A DNA stretch of 64,000 nt from Guillardia theta CCMP2712 (GCF_000315625.1 NW_005434632.1:396487-460486), one strand, 5' to 3'. Positions 1 through 13,400 are shown, counted from the stretch's first letter. Numbers and translations: made by a program. The notes: generated by a model not told the origin, from the sequence alone.

Positions 1-126
1 CACTCCACGCCTACTTCCCCTCCCCTCCCTCCCCTCCCTCCCCTCTCCCCCGCTCTCTCTCTGTCACGTCCTGCAACCTCTTCTCTCCCTCACCCGAACC
101 ATCACCAGCCCTGCTCTTCCTGTCAC

Positions 127-3116
127 CTTGTACGGCGGGCGAGCTCCAATGAGCATGACCTCCTCCTCAAACTCCACCTCCTCCCACGTCTGCTTTTCAG
201 GCCTCCTTTCCGAGAACCAGAGGCTGTCCCTCCCGAACTGCGAGAGGAGGATAAGAACTTATCGCCGAGTCCCGCCGGGTGGCCACCTGATTCAGAGCAA
301 TCGTGCAGTTTTTCAGCTTCAGCCTGGACCTGAGCTCACCCAAAACTTGGTCAGGATCGAGAGTGTGACAAGACTTGGCACATCACTTGTGTTCATCCCA
401 GACAGGATCCGGCGCCATGTACTCGCAGCAGTTGTGGGTCTCGGGACCGTTGTACTGGCATCCCATGACTTCCACTGCATACCCAACGAGTTAGTGGTGA
501 GAGCCGTTGGGCTAGCAAGGAGGATCACAGTCTTCCATCAAATACTCGAGCTCTCCTGTCATGTCAAGCGGCATGTGAGAGGCATTCAAATTCAAGTCCT
601 CCTCGGAGGGAGAGGGTCCGTAGAGGAAGGTGGAGGCCTGCTCTGAAGTCTCAAGTCCTCGTCGCCTCAACTACACCTCCATCGTTCTCCATGTTTTCCC
701 CTCAACCATCGACTATCATGATGATGATGATGATGATAATAGTGATGTTGATGTTGATGTTGATGTTGGCGGTGATGTTGGTGGTGGTGATGATGATCCA
801 ATGTCATCGTCATCATCGTCATAATTGTCATCATCTTCATCTCTATCATCCTCTTCATCATCATTCTTTACCCCGCAAAGTCCGATCCTCGAGCTTTCAA
901 TCTGTATCGATCCCGCGTGCAGCAACTGCACCGCAATCTCCACAGAGTGTACCGTCGACCTGGTGACCAAAGTGAAAACTTCTCACCGACTTTTCCCGTC
1001 CTGGGACCTCTGCATCGAACAAGTAGCACCATTCCAGATCGAAATGGCCGCTGTGACTGCATGCTTTCCGGCGTGATGCAAGCTGCAACCTGACAAAGAC
1101 ATGCTGCTGTTGGTCTTGGCTCGGATGAGCCGCTGGGCTTGTCGAGAATGCTTCCCGTCTCCGCTAACATCGCAATCCTACCATCGCAGCTCAGACCCGC
1201 ACGGGCTGAAAGTCTTCTACCTCGAACACAACCTTGGCAGAGTAGTCCGTTTGGACAACTCCACCATGCGCACACCGAAGGTTGCACTGTGCAAACTTCC
1301 ACGAGCCCCACACCTGAGGTGAAGAACAGCAGGAAGAGGAGGAAAAGAGGGTGGAGACGAGGAGAGGAAGAGAAGAGGAGACAAGGAGCAGAGGAGAAGA
1401 ATAGAGGAGCGAAAATTAGGGAAAGATTCTTACAATCTTTCAAGCACAAGTCTGACAGCACCCACCTCGAATGTGAAGTACATGAACGCAGGAGCTTCAC
1501 TGAGCAAAGTCACTCCCCTGATTGAACCCCACGTCTCCTTGCGAAGGTGCCACCTCCCCCACAGTACCGTCAGGCTCTTGTTGTAGCCCCACAACCTGGG
1601 AGGTAAGACGTATCAGACTAACAAAAGCATAGCTTGGCACAGCGGAGCTCACTCGTGCGAGCAAGTTCGAGGCACGAAAACCGTATCCTCCTGATTCCAC
1701 GTCTTCGTGATCTCCGCCTCTTTCATGAACTCCTGATTGTCGTCTTGGAACCTACTCAGCACCGACCCGTAGGGTTCCCTCCGCTGCCACTTGTAGATGC
1801 CGAACCCGATGTCGAACTTTGTTCCTGTCTTGCTCTTGTGGATCAAGGCCTTGAACTTGTCACCGTCCAAGTACATGTCTTCCGTCCCGTTCACGATTTT
1901 TGTCACACTCGTCGCGTTCGTTGCATTCATCAGCTTCATGTACCTCATCCTCCTCACTTTCTGGAGCCCGTCCAGGACCTGTCGAGCTCCTGTATAGTTT
2001 TCCATGAACTCTATCCCCTCCGCATGAAACAACTGCTTCTCTGTCTCATTCGGCACCAACTGCCTGTACCTTCGAGGGGGAGGAACTTTGTGAGGTTGCA
2101 CAACCCGGTACATCCCCGTTTGCCGTGCCCGATGATCTTGCAGCTGCCCTCTACCATGCCGGGAGCTCCTGGATACCCAAACACAAGGGCAGGAGGAGGC
2201 AGACATGACGTGTCGGGCACAGGAGCGCTGAAGATGGTACACTTGATGTTCTCAGCTGAGAAGCTTGCGAAGGGGTAGACCTGATCGCAGGGTCAAGGCA
2301 GCACAGGGGCAGGAAGCTGCATAGTTAGATCGACCTCGTCGGGCAGGTCGTAGAAAGGAGTTCCGAGGTACTTCCCATTCAAGAAGATGGATGCAGAATG
2401 ATTTTCCGGGTCAACCAGGATCCCAACCTGCTCACTCAGTGTAACGTGGAGAGCGCAGGAGAAAGCAATGGCTTCACCCGATCCTGGCATCCAAAGCTAG
2501 CATCCTGCGCCCATCGTTCTTGCCTCCTGTAAGGATCTGAGATCCACCCATAGCTCTCCATCTCGCTATCATGCAAGGCCCAAGTGTGGTTCTGTCTACT
2601 GTCCTCCCACCACAGACCGTCGAAGGTATCGACATGTTTGCTGACCAGCCCGACAGCATTGGATCCCTCCTCTAGAATTTCGCCTTTCTTGATGTGCTCC
2701 TGTTCAAACGACACCTCGAAGTAGCTGCGGCGAGGAGGGAGCGGATTGTCTGTGCGAACGCTCCAGGCAGTTTCTGGTGCCCCGTCATACATGTAGAAGT
2801 TTGGAATTTCTCCGTGAAAAGCAGATTTCCCTTCATCTTGTATCACTAACTGGTCAGATTTGTACCTCTGAGACCATCGAAGCGTCTCCTGCATCTCCTC
2901 TGTAACTCTACCAAGACCCTTCCCTCCTCTGAGGTTCAGAGACCTATGCTGTGATAGCCGGTATTGCTCAGAGCCGGCGAGCTTCATCAGCCGTGGGACC
3001 ATGGATCCTTGCGGCCTGCATAGATCGCTCCCATCGGACAGCATGGATGTCACCCCCATCTCTATCAGGAGCCGCAGAGCCATGTGCGCTGCCGTCCACC
3101 TTTCCCTTGCGCCCAT
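127..3116 (-). CDS. SPRY-domain, cysteine-rich multi-exon protein, 3' end outside window
   Basis: Read on the minus strand from a methionine at 3116 (MGARERW); an earlier in-frame start at 3362 overlaps G-run intergenic DNA and is less likely. Exon 1 carries most of a SPRY/B30.2 domain (YFEVSFEQEHI ... GCQDR). After a 50-nt intron at 2428-2477 it resumes with RVGILVDPENHSASIFLNGK, the most diagnostic SPRY strand. A further intron near 2281-2334 restores the SPRY end (DEVYPFASF). Downstream exons are cysteine-rich (CSVPDTSC, GCQYNG, CCEYM, CAKSCHTLDPDQ) with N-glycosylation-type sites. Clear introns are 1596-1652 and 1314-1465. The last visible exon (about 127-250) ends PPYK at a GT donor at 126, so the gene continues leftward. 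SPRY domains bind proteins; the role here is unknown. Frame choice around 870-1090 is ambiguous, so some decay cannot be excluded. Confidence 0.65.
716..862. repeat. Imperfect GAT/GTT microsatellite inside an intron
   Basis: A run of gatgat, gttgat and catcat units with almost no other sequence. It probably lies in an intron of the SPRY gene: a GT donor after LCG precedes it and an AG before QASTFLYG follows it on the minus strand. Proteins read through it are low complexity and not credible. Confidence 0.7.
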
Positions 3117-4142
3117 TCCCCGACAAAATGTTCCCTCATCCCCCCTCATCCCCGAAATGATTGAGGAGGGATGAGGGCAATCTCTGCCAAAATATACCAT
3201 TCTACCAGGTAGGTAGGGGTCATGACCACCCACCCGTGTTTGACACAGAACAACAGGGTAAGTGGTAGGGTCAGTATGCCCTACCAACATTTGGAGATGA
3301 CAATCAATTCCAATGACCTCGAGTTCACTTTTTACCCCTGCAAGTTCAAGATCACCCTGCACATTTCAAAGTACCCCTTATTATCTAAGAATATCCATCG
3401 AAAAAAGGGGGTACTCAAGTCTATCCGCTCCGTCGGACCCGTACCCTTTGTTGAATCACCCAAGGCTTTTGTACCCCTACCCTCCTCCCCCCCTGACGTT
3501 GTGCAGGGTCCTGCCGTGACCTGGCATCATGGCGAGAGCGTGCCAAAGAACTGAGGGGCGCGGATCATGGTGTGGGATGCGACGATCAGCGAAAATGTCC
3601 GTGGGCGAGGAGAAGACTGATAGAGGAGAGGGAGGAAGAAGAGAAGGACGAGTATCAAGGTTCGAAGAACATCGAAATTGAGGTCACGAGAGCCAGAGGC
3701 AATTTTCGTCTAGGCAGTAGAAATAGGTGTAGTGGCGAGAATGTAGGGAGAAACAATATACAAGCAAGCTGTTCTGATCAAATTACATGATGATGTAAGA
3801 GGGATGTACGATGGTCACAGGAACGGGGTAATCATGAGTTGAGTCAAGCGGGGTATAAGGAAATCAAGTGTGAAACTGAGGAGAGTGAGATCTAGAGCGA
3901 AGAAAAAAAGCAGAAGATTGTCGAAGGATGTGAAAATTGCCCAACCATTTGACTCAGCGAGCTGCATTGCATGAGATAGACATTGTGCGGCATCGAGCTA
4001 ACCTGCATTCTTGATTAGGTTGCACAGGGGCAGGAAGTTGGACACAGTACCGTTGTGCGCTTCAACGGCCCCTTGCATGAGGAGAAAGCACCATTAGCTC
4101 ACTGCGGATACAGAAGCATCTCTTCCAACTAGCAACTCAAAG
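3117..4142. other. Intergenic region between divergent genes with G-run element
   Basis: Separates the leftward SPRY gene from the rightward lectin gene, so both promoters should lie here. Positions 3170-3510 hold scattered ggtagggg and acccctac type runs in otherwise plain sequence, the same composition seen in other intergenic spaces of this window. The rest (3560-4140) is purine-rich with only short open frames and no recognisable gene. Confidence 0.6.
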
Positions 4143-5499
4143 ATGGCCTGCTTTGACGGGCAGCGCGCACGGGCCGTGGCGGCCATGATGCTTCTTTCCT
4201 TCGGGTTGGCAAGTGCCAACCGGTTCCAAGAGGCATGGGTGATGAACTGCGATCATACATTCCCTGATGGAACAAGGTGTTCCTGTTACTCTCCGCTTGG
4301 CACCTCGCTCTGCTGATCTGATCACTCAGTTACGACCTCTCGCCTCTCACTCGCACAGCGGGAAGGCCAGATTATGTCGGAAAGGACAAGATGGGCAACC
4401 TTTACTACATAAACGGTGCGACGGCATGCGACATCCCACTTGGTACTGAAACATGTTTCAGTGTGTTCTAATGTACAGGAGATTCCAAAGGAGTGCAGGA
4501 TATTGCAGAAGGACATCCGGGCTCCCGTCTATCAAGTGATACTGCTACCCTCTTTCTAACGAATCTAACAGGATTACAGGTTCGAAATGATAGTTTTTGC
4601 CATTGGCTTGGCATGGAAAATAGCCATAGCTGGGAATACATTGAGAAGGGAAGTCCTTACGTTGGGGTCCAGTTGACATATAGCAATGGAGAGTATTGTC
4701 AGGTTGTTGTTTCTGATGGCCTTGTTACGTGGTTGTTTTGATTGATTGCCACAGGAAGGGATGAATAGACGAGTAAAGCTCCAAATGTATTGTGATCATC
4801 TGGGGAGATTGGGTTCAGTTGGTAAGTGTTTTCTCCTTCCGGAATTTCTCTTGCTGTTTGCAGCGCAACTCCCTTGAATTGCGGTGATATGGTTGTTCTC
4901 CAGGTGATTACTACGTGACTGTCGAGTCACCATGCACGTATGTTGTCACCTTTCCAACTCCCTATGGCTGTCCCAAGGTAAGAGATTTCTCTTCATTAGC
5001 TCTTCTCTCCCTTCTACCTCAATGGCAAATCGCCTTTCGCTTTTGTCCATTTCACACTTCAATTTCCTTGACTCGACCCATTGACAAACATGTTAACAGC
5101 CTGCAACGATGAGCAAAGGAACAGTTTTCATTATCTTGTGCGATTCAGTGCTCTACAACCTTAAGATTTTCTCACTCGCCTGCAAACAGATTCTTTACAG
5201 CACTTGGTGCATACCTTGGAGGAGGGCTACTGATTAATGTTACCAAGTGAGATGTCAAATGCTCTGTATTGCATGCAGGATCTTATTCTGATCTCTAGGT
5301 ACCACATGCCTCTGAGCATTAACTCGCTACCACACATCGAGTTTTGGAGAAATCTTCCTGAACTAATCAAGGTCAATGGAGGTTCGAGGTGGGTCTTTTG
5401 GACTTGTAATGGTGGAGACAGGATGGCTTGTTGTTCGCCTATGACGCGATCATGGTGAAGTTGGGTTACAGAGAGCCGAGAGAGGCTGGGGGAAGGTGA
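4143..5499 (+). CDS. Mannose-6-phosphate-receptor-like MRH lectin, type I membrane protein
   Basis: Starts at 4143 with a signal peptide (AVAAMMLLSFGLASA). A 53-nt intron at 4277-4329 joins it to YDLSPLTR, a signature of mannose-6-phosphate receptor repeats, followed by YYINGATACDIP. The next parts read YVGVQLTYSNGEYCQ, then after an intron ending at 4754 GMNRRVKLQMYCDH, then after 4822-4913 SPCTYVVTFPTPYGCPK, matching the R...CD ... C-Y-F...T..ACP core and its paired cysteines. A later exon gives a hydrophobic, glycine-rich segment (FFTALGAYLGGGLLINV), the likely membrane span, and a cytosolic tail with FWRNLPELIKDG. The family binds N-glycans and sorts glycoproteins between Golgi, endosome or vacuole. 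Some small exons between 4450 and 4600 and around 5240 are not fully resolved. The stop at 5499 depends on removing an intron just after ELIK. It converges with the YkgJ-type gene. Confidence 0.8.
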
Positions 5500-5696
5500 T
5501 TCAATTCCTGAACGCCTTCATACGTTTTGACTAGCATGCTGCAGTTTTGAATGGTCAGGTTTATAACACGAGGGAACAAGACAGAGCTCGCTAACACATC
5601 CGAAAAACGATCTAAGAAAATTCAAGGAGACAATAAAACATATGGAAACTGACAAGTGCTATAGATTGTAACTTAACATTTTCATGTTACCCTCGA

Positions 5697-6736
5697 TCAC
5701 CTTCGAATGGTATTTGCTATCAAAACAGGGCTACTTGAAAGGGAAATCATCGCTCGTAGTTTGTGAACTTTCGAAAATCGTCTTCGACGCAAAATCAATT
5801 CTTGCCAAATGTCTATCAAGCTCACCTTCGCATCGTGAAGTCTTCCCTTACCAAGACCAGGACATCTGCTCTCCGAATTCTTGTCAAAATTTGTGACAGA
5901 CTGAAACGAAAACACGAACTCTTGTCCTGCCTCCTCCCAAGCTTCTTGATCTACAACGTTCTCTATCCAGAATGGCCACGTCCTGTTTCCCGTCATGACA
6001 CACGAGAAATACACAATCGTCACCTGCATTGCAGCGGGCGAGACTCGTAAAGCATGCAAACAGCTTTTCCAGGCATCTTCCTAGCTACATGCTTCAGGAC
6101 TACCATGGTGAGAAAGGATACACGACTTTCTGTCTAGAAAGATGCAGTCCCAGCCATGCTTCTTCGTCTTGACCTCTTGCAGCTGCAACAAGGACCATGA
6201 GAAGCGAGATTGGAAAACAAGAGCCTTCCTCCCAGCTCCCCGATCTTCCTTTCCTAGCGTAACTCTGAAGAAACTCCTGTACAACTATCAAGAAGCAAGC
6301 ATAATCGCTCCTGCCACTCAGCACCTTCACGTTGATGTTTAACTTGTTCGCCATTGACTCTGCTTCCTCCTCAGAGAACACAACGCTTCCCTTCTTCCTG
6401 CATGACAATAAACCCCCTCGAACCCCCTCTCTTGCCAACAGACCCTGAGCAGCAGTTCCCGCACATGGTACAATGGAATCTAAGGCCCTCCTTGTACCAC
6501 ATTTCTTGGTACACCCCACCATCGTTACTATCTTGTGGAAGACTCCCTGCAGACATTCTCCCTGACGTCCCAGCGCAGAAGCTTCGCTTCTTGAACCCTC
6601 GCGTCTGTGATAATCGCGCCCTTGCATCGGTACCTTGCCTACATATGGACCAGAACTTGAAGGATTCGTAGTGCATAGAAGGCGCATTGCTATTCATGAC
6701 TGCTCTCAATTGGAAAGCAGGACAGGAGGTTACCAA
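5697..6736 (-). CDS. YkgJ/UPF0153-type CxxCxxCC metal-binding protein
   Basis: Minus-strand exons reproduce the family signature in order: RFHCTMCGNCCSG (the CxxCxxCC cluster); EEEAESMANKLNINVK; EFLQSYARK after a roughly 48-nt intron; HGWDCIFLDRK; YESRPLQCRTWPFW, which forms exactly when the intron starting GTGACG after TGCAG and ending AAACAG is removed; EAWEEAGQE; and CPGLGKG near the end. The cysteines are thought to chelate zinc or iron; the biochemical role of the family is not established. In bacteria it is a stand-alone protein; here it is split into about seven exons. The N-terminus before the cluster (MVTSCPAFQLRAVM...) could be a targeting extension but has no clear signal peptide. 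The exact C-terminus after CPGLGKG is uncertain. Confidence 0.8.
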
Positions 6737-7455
6737 CAGGGCTGAAAAGGTAGATTGTCAGCTCCCAAGGCTCGCTACCTTGGCCCCAACTTCCATGTCT
6801 GCTCATTAACTACTTGCTCCTGCCCCCTCACTGCTCCTTCCTCTCCATGTGCCTCAAAGTCTCTTCTTCATCTCCTCCTCCTCCTCCTCCTCCTCCTCCT
6901 CCTCCTCATCCCTTACCTCCGGCAAGCATCGCGAGCGGCCTCATTGAAAGGAGTAACCACAGCAGCTGGCAGACCTGGACGGCGGTAGGGCCAGTTCTGG
7001 GGCCAGTTGGCGCCATGGAGGGCAAGGAATCGCGAGGTGTTTGGTTGGGTATGCGGGCGACGAGGAAGCAGGGATGGAGAGAGGGCAGGCAGAGATGCTG
7101 ATGCTGATGCTGCTGCCCTGATCCTCTTCAAGACAGACCTCGCTCTTGTCCTCGAGGGCAGGGGGCGTGCAAGTTTGTTGAACTGACTGAATGATTGTCG
7201 GGGAGAACTTGAGCTACGGTTAAGGTACATTGCTGCGAACCTTCCTGTGCATGTTTGCATACTGGAGTATCTGGCTTTCGTGATTACTGTCGTTTTCTTT
7301 TGCTGTCCTGCGTTTTCTTGTCAGTTCGTGCATTTTTCATCCTAACTCCTTGTTTTGCAGACATAGAATCGTTACAAAGGCATGCATCTGATTGAGTCCT
7401 CTGAAGTTTCTGGCGTGTTGATGCTCATAGCGATCGAGTATACGAACTGAGCTCG
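6737..7455. other. Intergenic region between divergent genes
   Basis: Shared upstream region of the YkgJ-type gene (-) and the LRR/kinase-like gene (+). A (CTC)n microsatellite occupies about 6868-6909. A 115-codon minus-strand frame at 6913-7260 is rich in R, S, P and A with no recognisable motif and is not called. An AG-like acceptor near 7360 leaves open a 5' UTR intron for the downstream gene. Confidence 0.5.
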
Positions 7456-10400
7456 ATGAAGTCGGACGCACTGAAACAGCAGGTTTCAACAGCTCTTGAA
7501 AGAATTGTTCACAACGATCCCGATCTCGTGTTCGTGGATTTCTGCCATGACCCTGATGAAACGGAACATGATGGGTTGCAGGACGAGGACGTGCTGAAGC
7601 TGTTGCCTCCCATCGCCAAGAACACATACCTGAGAGTGATATTGCTGTCAGGAAATTCACTCCTCACAGATGGGATTGTCAAAGAAATTGAAAAAGCCCT
7701 GAAAGAGAACAATACCCTCGAGAACATCGACCTGGAGTTCACAGGCGTGTCGATGTCAGCCCGAGAAAGAGTGTATTCTATTTTCTTCCAGAGAAACCTC
7801 CACGGATTACCTGCAAACTATGTCTCAAGTTTCCTTGGACCTCACCCAATTCACCATCTGAAGTTGTCTAACAGTCATCTGAAGAATTCGCATCTGCAGG
7901 CAGTTTGTGCATTTGTAGGAAGACAGAAATATCATGTCAAGTTGGACTTGTCGGGGAATCGGCAAGTAGACGACGAAGGTATCAAGCACCTGGACGAAGT
8001 GATCAGAGTCCGCAAGAAAGTCACACAGATCAACCTCAAGGGGACGAGCGTGAGCACGGAGACACAACGACACGTTCAGGAAATTGTGCAGGAAGTGCTG
8101 TGGAATATGCAAATGCACGTCATTGAGAGCAATGACCCAAGGGTAAAATCTGTAGCGTTTCCTCCGATAGAAATCGGATTTGACAAGGTGAATCGACTTT
8201 GCCAAGGGCTCAGCAACAATACGTCGCTGACAAGCCTGGACATGCGGCAATCCAAAATCAATGAATATGACCTTGAGCAGATCCTTACTACCATAGAAAG
8301 ATGCAATCCAAAGGTAGTAGAAGTTATGATGAATGTGTCGAAGGCTTCCAATCATTTTCAAGAAAGCTACAAACAGCAGATCATCACGTTGACGACAAGG
8401 GCTTTGAAGCGAAAGAGCGATGTTCTGACAAAGCTTGACATGTCCTTCGTGAATCTGAGTGACCATGATGTTGTCAATCTTGCCATTTTTGTCAGAAAGC
8501 ACTCGAGAGTGAAGCTTTGGAACTTATCCAACAATCCTCAAGTCAGTGATATATGCTCAGATGCCCTTATAAAAGCATGTGACTTGCCCAGTCAACTAGA
8601 TTCCATCCTTGTGGAAAAAACCAGCATTTCGAACGAGGTCAAGAAAAAGTTGAAAGAATGCATTCGAAGACAAAAGGTTGATGACTTGCGAGGATTTTTG
8701 AAGGAAGCAAAATTTGACGAAGAACAAATCAAAACTATTACAAATCAGAATGTAAATGGAGTTCAAATCCAAAGGTCTCAAAGTAAACAATCTCCCATGG
8801 CTGTTCTGAAATCATTTTGTACTATGAATGCTTCCTATATGAGTGTATCGGAGCTCATGAACACTTTATCGTCAAACTTGCATCAAGCAGACATGGCCTT
8901 GTTCAAGATAGAAATTTTCTTTTCTACAGACAGCTCTATTTTTCCGCACGAACGAGCCAACATACGAAGACAAGTCTTGCTTCATAATATTACCGCAACA
9001 CTGCTTGATTTTGAGAGGCGAAGGCAAAGTTGGGTTGATTTTACTGACCTGGGAATAGATGACGAAGGGTTTAAACTTATTGTCGAGCAATTTCATGCAT
9101 TAACATCGCAGATACACGTGACCTTAGATTTCTCTAATAATCCGTCATTGGGAACAACGTCTGAATACCAATTGTTGCGCCTTATCAATAACTCCGCCAG
9201 TATTGTGAATGTCAGACTGCAGAAGACTTCTTTCAGTCAAGACGTCCTGAACAGAATGCAGCACACCTTCAGGGAAAGATCTCAGAAGTCGTTGGACAGG
9301 TTTCTTGACGATCATTTCGATGATAGTCAACCAGTCTCAATCAACTTTCTAGCCGGTCAGCACCTCAAGAGCGCGGACATTGTCAAACTCAGCAAAGTTT
9401 TGACGTCATGTCAAGTTTTGGATCTGGATTTGAGCGACGCACCTGAGCTTGACGACAATGCTGCACGGGTGCTAGAGAGTTCAATTGACAAGTCCCTTGT
9501 CTTGAGTCAAATCAATCTCTCAAGGACCACCGTTTCTTCGAAATTATGTTCAGCAATCAAGCTGAGAATAGACAAAAAGTTCATTCAAGACCATTGCGAG
9601 TCACATCATTCATTCTTTCTCAACACGAAGGAAATGGACCTCAGAGATAGAAATTTGAATGATGATGATTTCATGAAAATAGTTGAGTCTCTGCCTCAGA
9701 AACCGACCCTCGCATTTATAAACCTCATGGAAAACATGCAAATTACTGATCAAAGTGTAAAACATGTTGAGAATTTCATCAAGAACAACTTTCGCAAAAG
9801 TCCTCTTTCGGTGAATTTCGAAGATACAGGAGTTTCAAATCCTGAAAACGCTAAGTTCAACAATGTTGCTGGTGCTGGAATGATCGAAATGTTGCAAAAA
9901 GCAGATCTTGGTAACAGCTTTGAAGATGCAATGTTCGGACTGGATCAAATACAAACGATGATGAAAAACTTGAATCGTGGCATCGAAAATCACATCAGAA
10001 ACCTTTCTACTGCACTACCAACAAGTCTTCATAAGATGTCTGACCAATTCAGCAAAGATGATTTCTCGACATCGTTCCAGATGCCGCAGGGCATGAATGA
10101 GAAAATTTTGAAGCCCAAGAAACGTGAAAGAAGATCTGGACAGGTTGGAATGAGATTGAAATTCGATCATCCCGCCATGTTGAGCTCTGACGCGCTGACT
10201 ACGACTCTTGGATGTCCACGAGGGATGTTAGAGACCATCACAGTGAGTGACCAGATTGTGGATATTCTCATCTCCACGCAACACGGACTTGAGCAGGATC
10301 TCAGCGTGGATGGATTGACGCAGCAACTATTTTCGATGTGCGATGACTCGCGCAGTGAGTTGTGCATCCGGTACAACCGAGGGAAGGAAATCCTCTGCAT

Positions 10401-13400
10401 CTATCCGTGGGCTGTCAATTCCAGACAACGTCATCTTGACGACGACGACGAGGAGGAGGAGGCTGAGGAGATCGATTTCACCGGTGATCATCATGACATC
10501 TGCAATAGCAAGTCTCCATTCTTTCAGAAGATCTTTGAGTATCTTCGAAACACAGAAGAAAAGTTGAACTCGACGAGATTGCAAAGCCAAGTGGTCCAAT
10601 CCATGTATTTGTCTCGAGTTCGTTCAATCTTTCATGACTTGCTTGAGAGTCTTTCAAGGGTGAAGTCGCTGACTCTAGACGACTCATCGTCAAGACATGG
10701 AGGCGAAGAACAGTCGCTGGTAAAGTTTCTCAAGGAATTTTCATCTTCCATCAAGAAGCAAAAGGACCCGTTTGTTCGGAATAATCTAAACAAAATGTGG
10801 AAAACCGTCAGAGATAGATTTGAAGCTTTTGCAAGATACCAAAAGAAGGATGCACGCTCGGTGGACACGACAGAAATCATCTCGATCTTTCAGCAAGCGT
10901 TGAAACGGACAAAAAGCTTAGATGAAGAGTTGGAATCTTATCTCCGCTCTCAAAGAGCCGAATTGCAAGAAACTTTAAAGAAGAAACAAGCTATTGAGCG
11001 TCTAAATTCAGAGCAGAAGATGAATCTCCAGGTTAGGAAGAGGCAAATTGCAACTGAGCTCGAATCTCTTGAGCGTGAACAGGAGAAACTTGTGAAGAGC
11101 ATTGTTGACCAGATAGAAAAACTTGGACAGAACACTAGGAAACGAATAAGCTTGAAGCATGAAAAAGGAAGGATCGAAGATGAGGAAGGGGGTCAGCGAG
11201 AAGTGTCGGAAATCATAGAGAGCGCTATCAACAAAGAAAAGGCTCACATCGCATACATAGAAGATCTCAACACAAGTCGGATGATCAACAGTGACGTGCA
11301 AAATGTTTTGCAGAGAAGTATCGGCGACTCAAGATCAGTCGTTTCTGAAGATCTTGACAGCTACAACTCTGCAATCTCTGACTTTGTACTCAATGAGATC
11401 CATGGGTTGTTGGTTCCTTTCCTGTGTGTGTCGCTGCTCGAGCAGTCGAGGAAAGCTCAATCAATCCACGTCGATCTTGAAGAGATTGAGAGGATGCGGT
11501 CGAAAGCAGATCACTACCAGAAGCTTGGAAAGCTGCACAAGCTCAGCAACGTGCAGTCTGCATGGGAGGGCAGTGAGAGTGAAACGAGAAGATACTTTCG
11601 GAATTTCAGACTTGTGCTCGGCATGGACATAGAGGATATCAAGAGTGTCGAGAACTTCAAGAGTGCTCTGGTAGAAGAACTCACCGAGGCCCTCGGGGTA
11701 GATAAGAAGCAGGTGGAAATCCTCGCTGTTTCACCTGGGAGTGTTGTCGTGGACCTGAGAATCCACCAAAACCTTGCAGGTCATTCCCAGTCGTTGGATG
11801 AGTTGTCACGGCATGTCATCTCACTGAAACAGACTGATTTTCGTTCTCTGCGCACTGGGAAGCTGACTGCTCTTGTGACCGACTTTCAGGAAAACGACGT
11901 GCTGTATTACAACGGGGCCTCCATCGAAACTCAACAAAGGGAGCTTTCGAGCCTGACGCAGTCGCATAATTACGTCTTAAATGACCTGGTAGAGATCTGG
12001 CAGCAAATTGCAAAGAGTTTCTACTCTGTGCTCATTTGTCGCAACACTGAAGACGAAATCCTCCTTCAGTTTGACAGATCCAAACGAACGTTTGTGTGCA
12101 TTTTAGGAATCCAGGCATTGCAGAAAAGTGTCTCTTGGGACGAGTTTGCTGAGTCTTTCAATGACGACAACAACAATCCCTTACCCAAATATCTGACAAC
12201 CATTGAGGCCTCGCAGATGGTCAAGTGCGCGCTCAACGATCAGTTCCAACGAGAATTCCAGAAAGCTCAGGACGAACATGCTGCGATGCAGGACTGTAAT
12301 CGGTTCCTCCGAGAAGAAGAGAGCGCGATACAACAGAGAATCTCTACGCTAAGACGGACAATGTCAGAAAGCCAGGAATCTTTAGTGAGTTTGACACATC
12401 GAGAGACAGCTCTGCAGAACACTTTGTCGCAAAAAGAGACAGATGCGAGCTTGAGCAAGATTGCGCTGCAGGAATATGGGAAACAGCTGAGTGATGTCAA
12501 GAAGAATCGAATCCGAACAATCATACAAAACAGGGATGATAGCATGGCCTCTCAACGTGTTTTGGAAAACTATGTAAAGAAATTAGACAGATTGTTCATG
12601 TTGCATTCTTTCGGTTTTTGGAAATCATGCAGCTTGCCAAGGCGATGCGAGAAGTTGAACAAAGAAATCTATTCGACAAACCAGAAGATTATTGAGGCAG
12701 AGAAGAGCTTGAAGTTTGTTGTGAAGCAAATAGATGGCGAGGAAAGCCGTCTTGTAGGCATCCTTTCAAAAATCACTCAGATGAAAAGTCAGACAGAGCG
12801 GAAAAGAATCGTATTGCTGGCGTACCAACACCTGAGCAGCTTCAGTGATGGAAGCCGCAGACAGCTCAAGAACAGTCGGAGCGATTTCCTCGTGAAGAAG
12901 AATGACGTGGAGTTCCTGACGAATTTGCATCTTGTGACGAATCTACCTTACCAGGACCTAACTTCAGACAAGCTCTTGCAAGACAAGGTACAAGTTAGCC
13001 TCTCAAGCTTCTTGGAGCAGAAACTCAAGGAGAAAAAGTTCCTTAGACAACAATCGATAAGGCAGAGCTCGTCAGGGATGGCGGAATTTCATGTCGTCCT
13101 GTACCATTCTTCCGATCAGCTTGCAAACGAGCTGGCAGAGTCGTTTCTTACTTGGAGTCTGGTGAGGGTGAGAAGGATCCCGTCCAGGTCAGTCGAGGAA
13201 AAGTTCCGGGAAGACTTCATCAAGGTAACGTCAGCCACGACTAGCCACAAGATAGGTGAGGGACAGTTGGGCGAGGTGCTGGAAGCAGAGTACTTGGGGC
13301 GGAAAGTTGCCGTCAAGTTCATTCGCTTCTCAGGGATGTCAAGCTATGTAGCAAAGATCCGGTTTGAGCCGATGACAGGCGAGATCCAGTCCAACGTGTC

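Noticed and set aside
374-403. In-frame TGA between two cysteine-rich coding stretches, considered as selenocysteine or a 30-nt intron
   Set aside because: Similar breaks in the same gene (2281-2304, 2064-2086) are better explained by ordinary 41-54 nt introns with slightly different donors, so no special decoding or mini-intron is needed; no SECIS element was identified.
4724-4754. Possible 31-nt intron in the lectin gene
   Set aside because: Using the donor at 4702 gives a 53-nt intron and a better match to the receptor family (EYCQ joined to EGMNRR).
6913-7260. 115-codon minus-strand frame upstream of the LRR gene
   Set aside because: Low-complexity composition, no motif, no splice partners; could be a presequence but nothing supports it.
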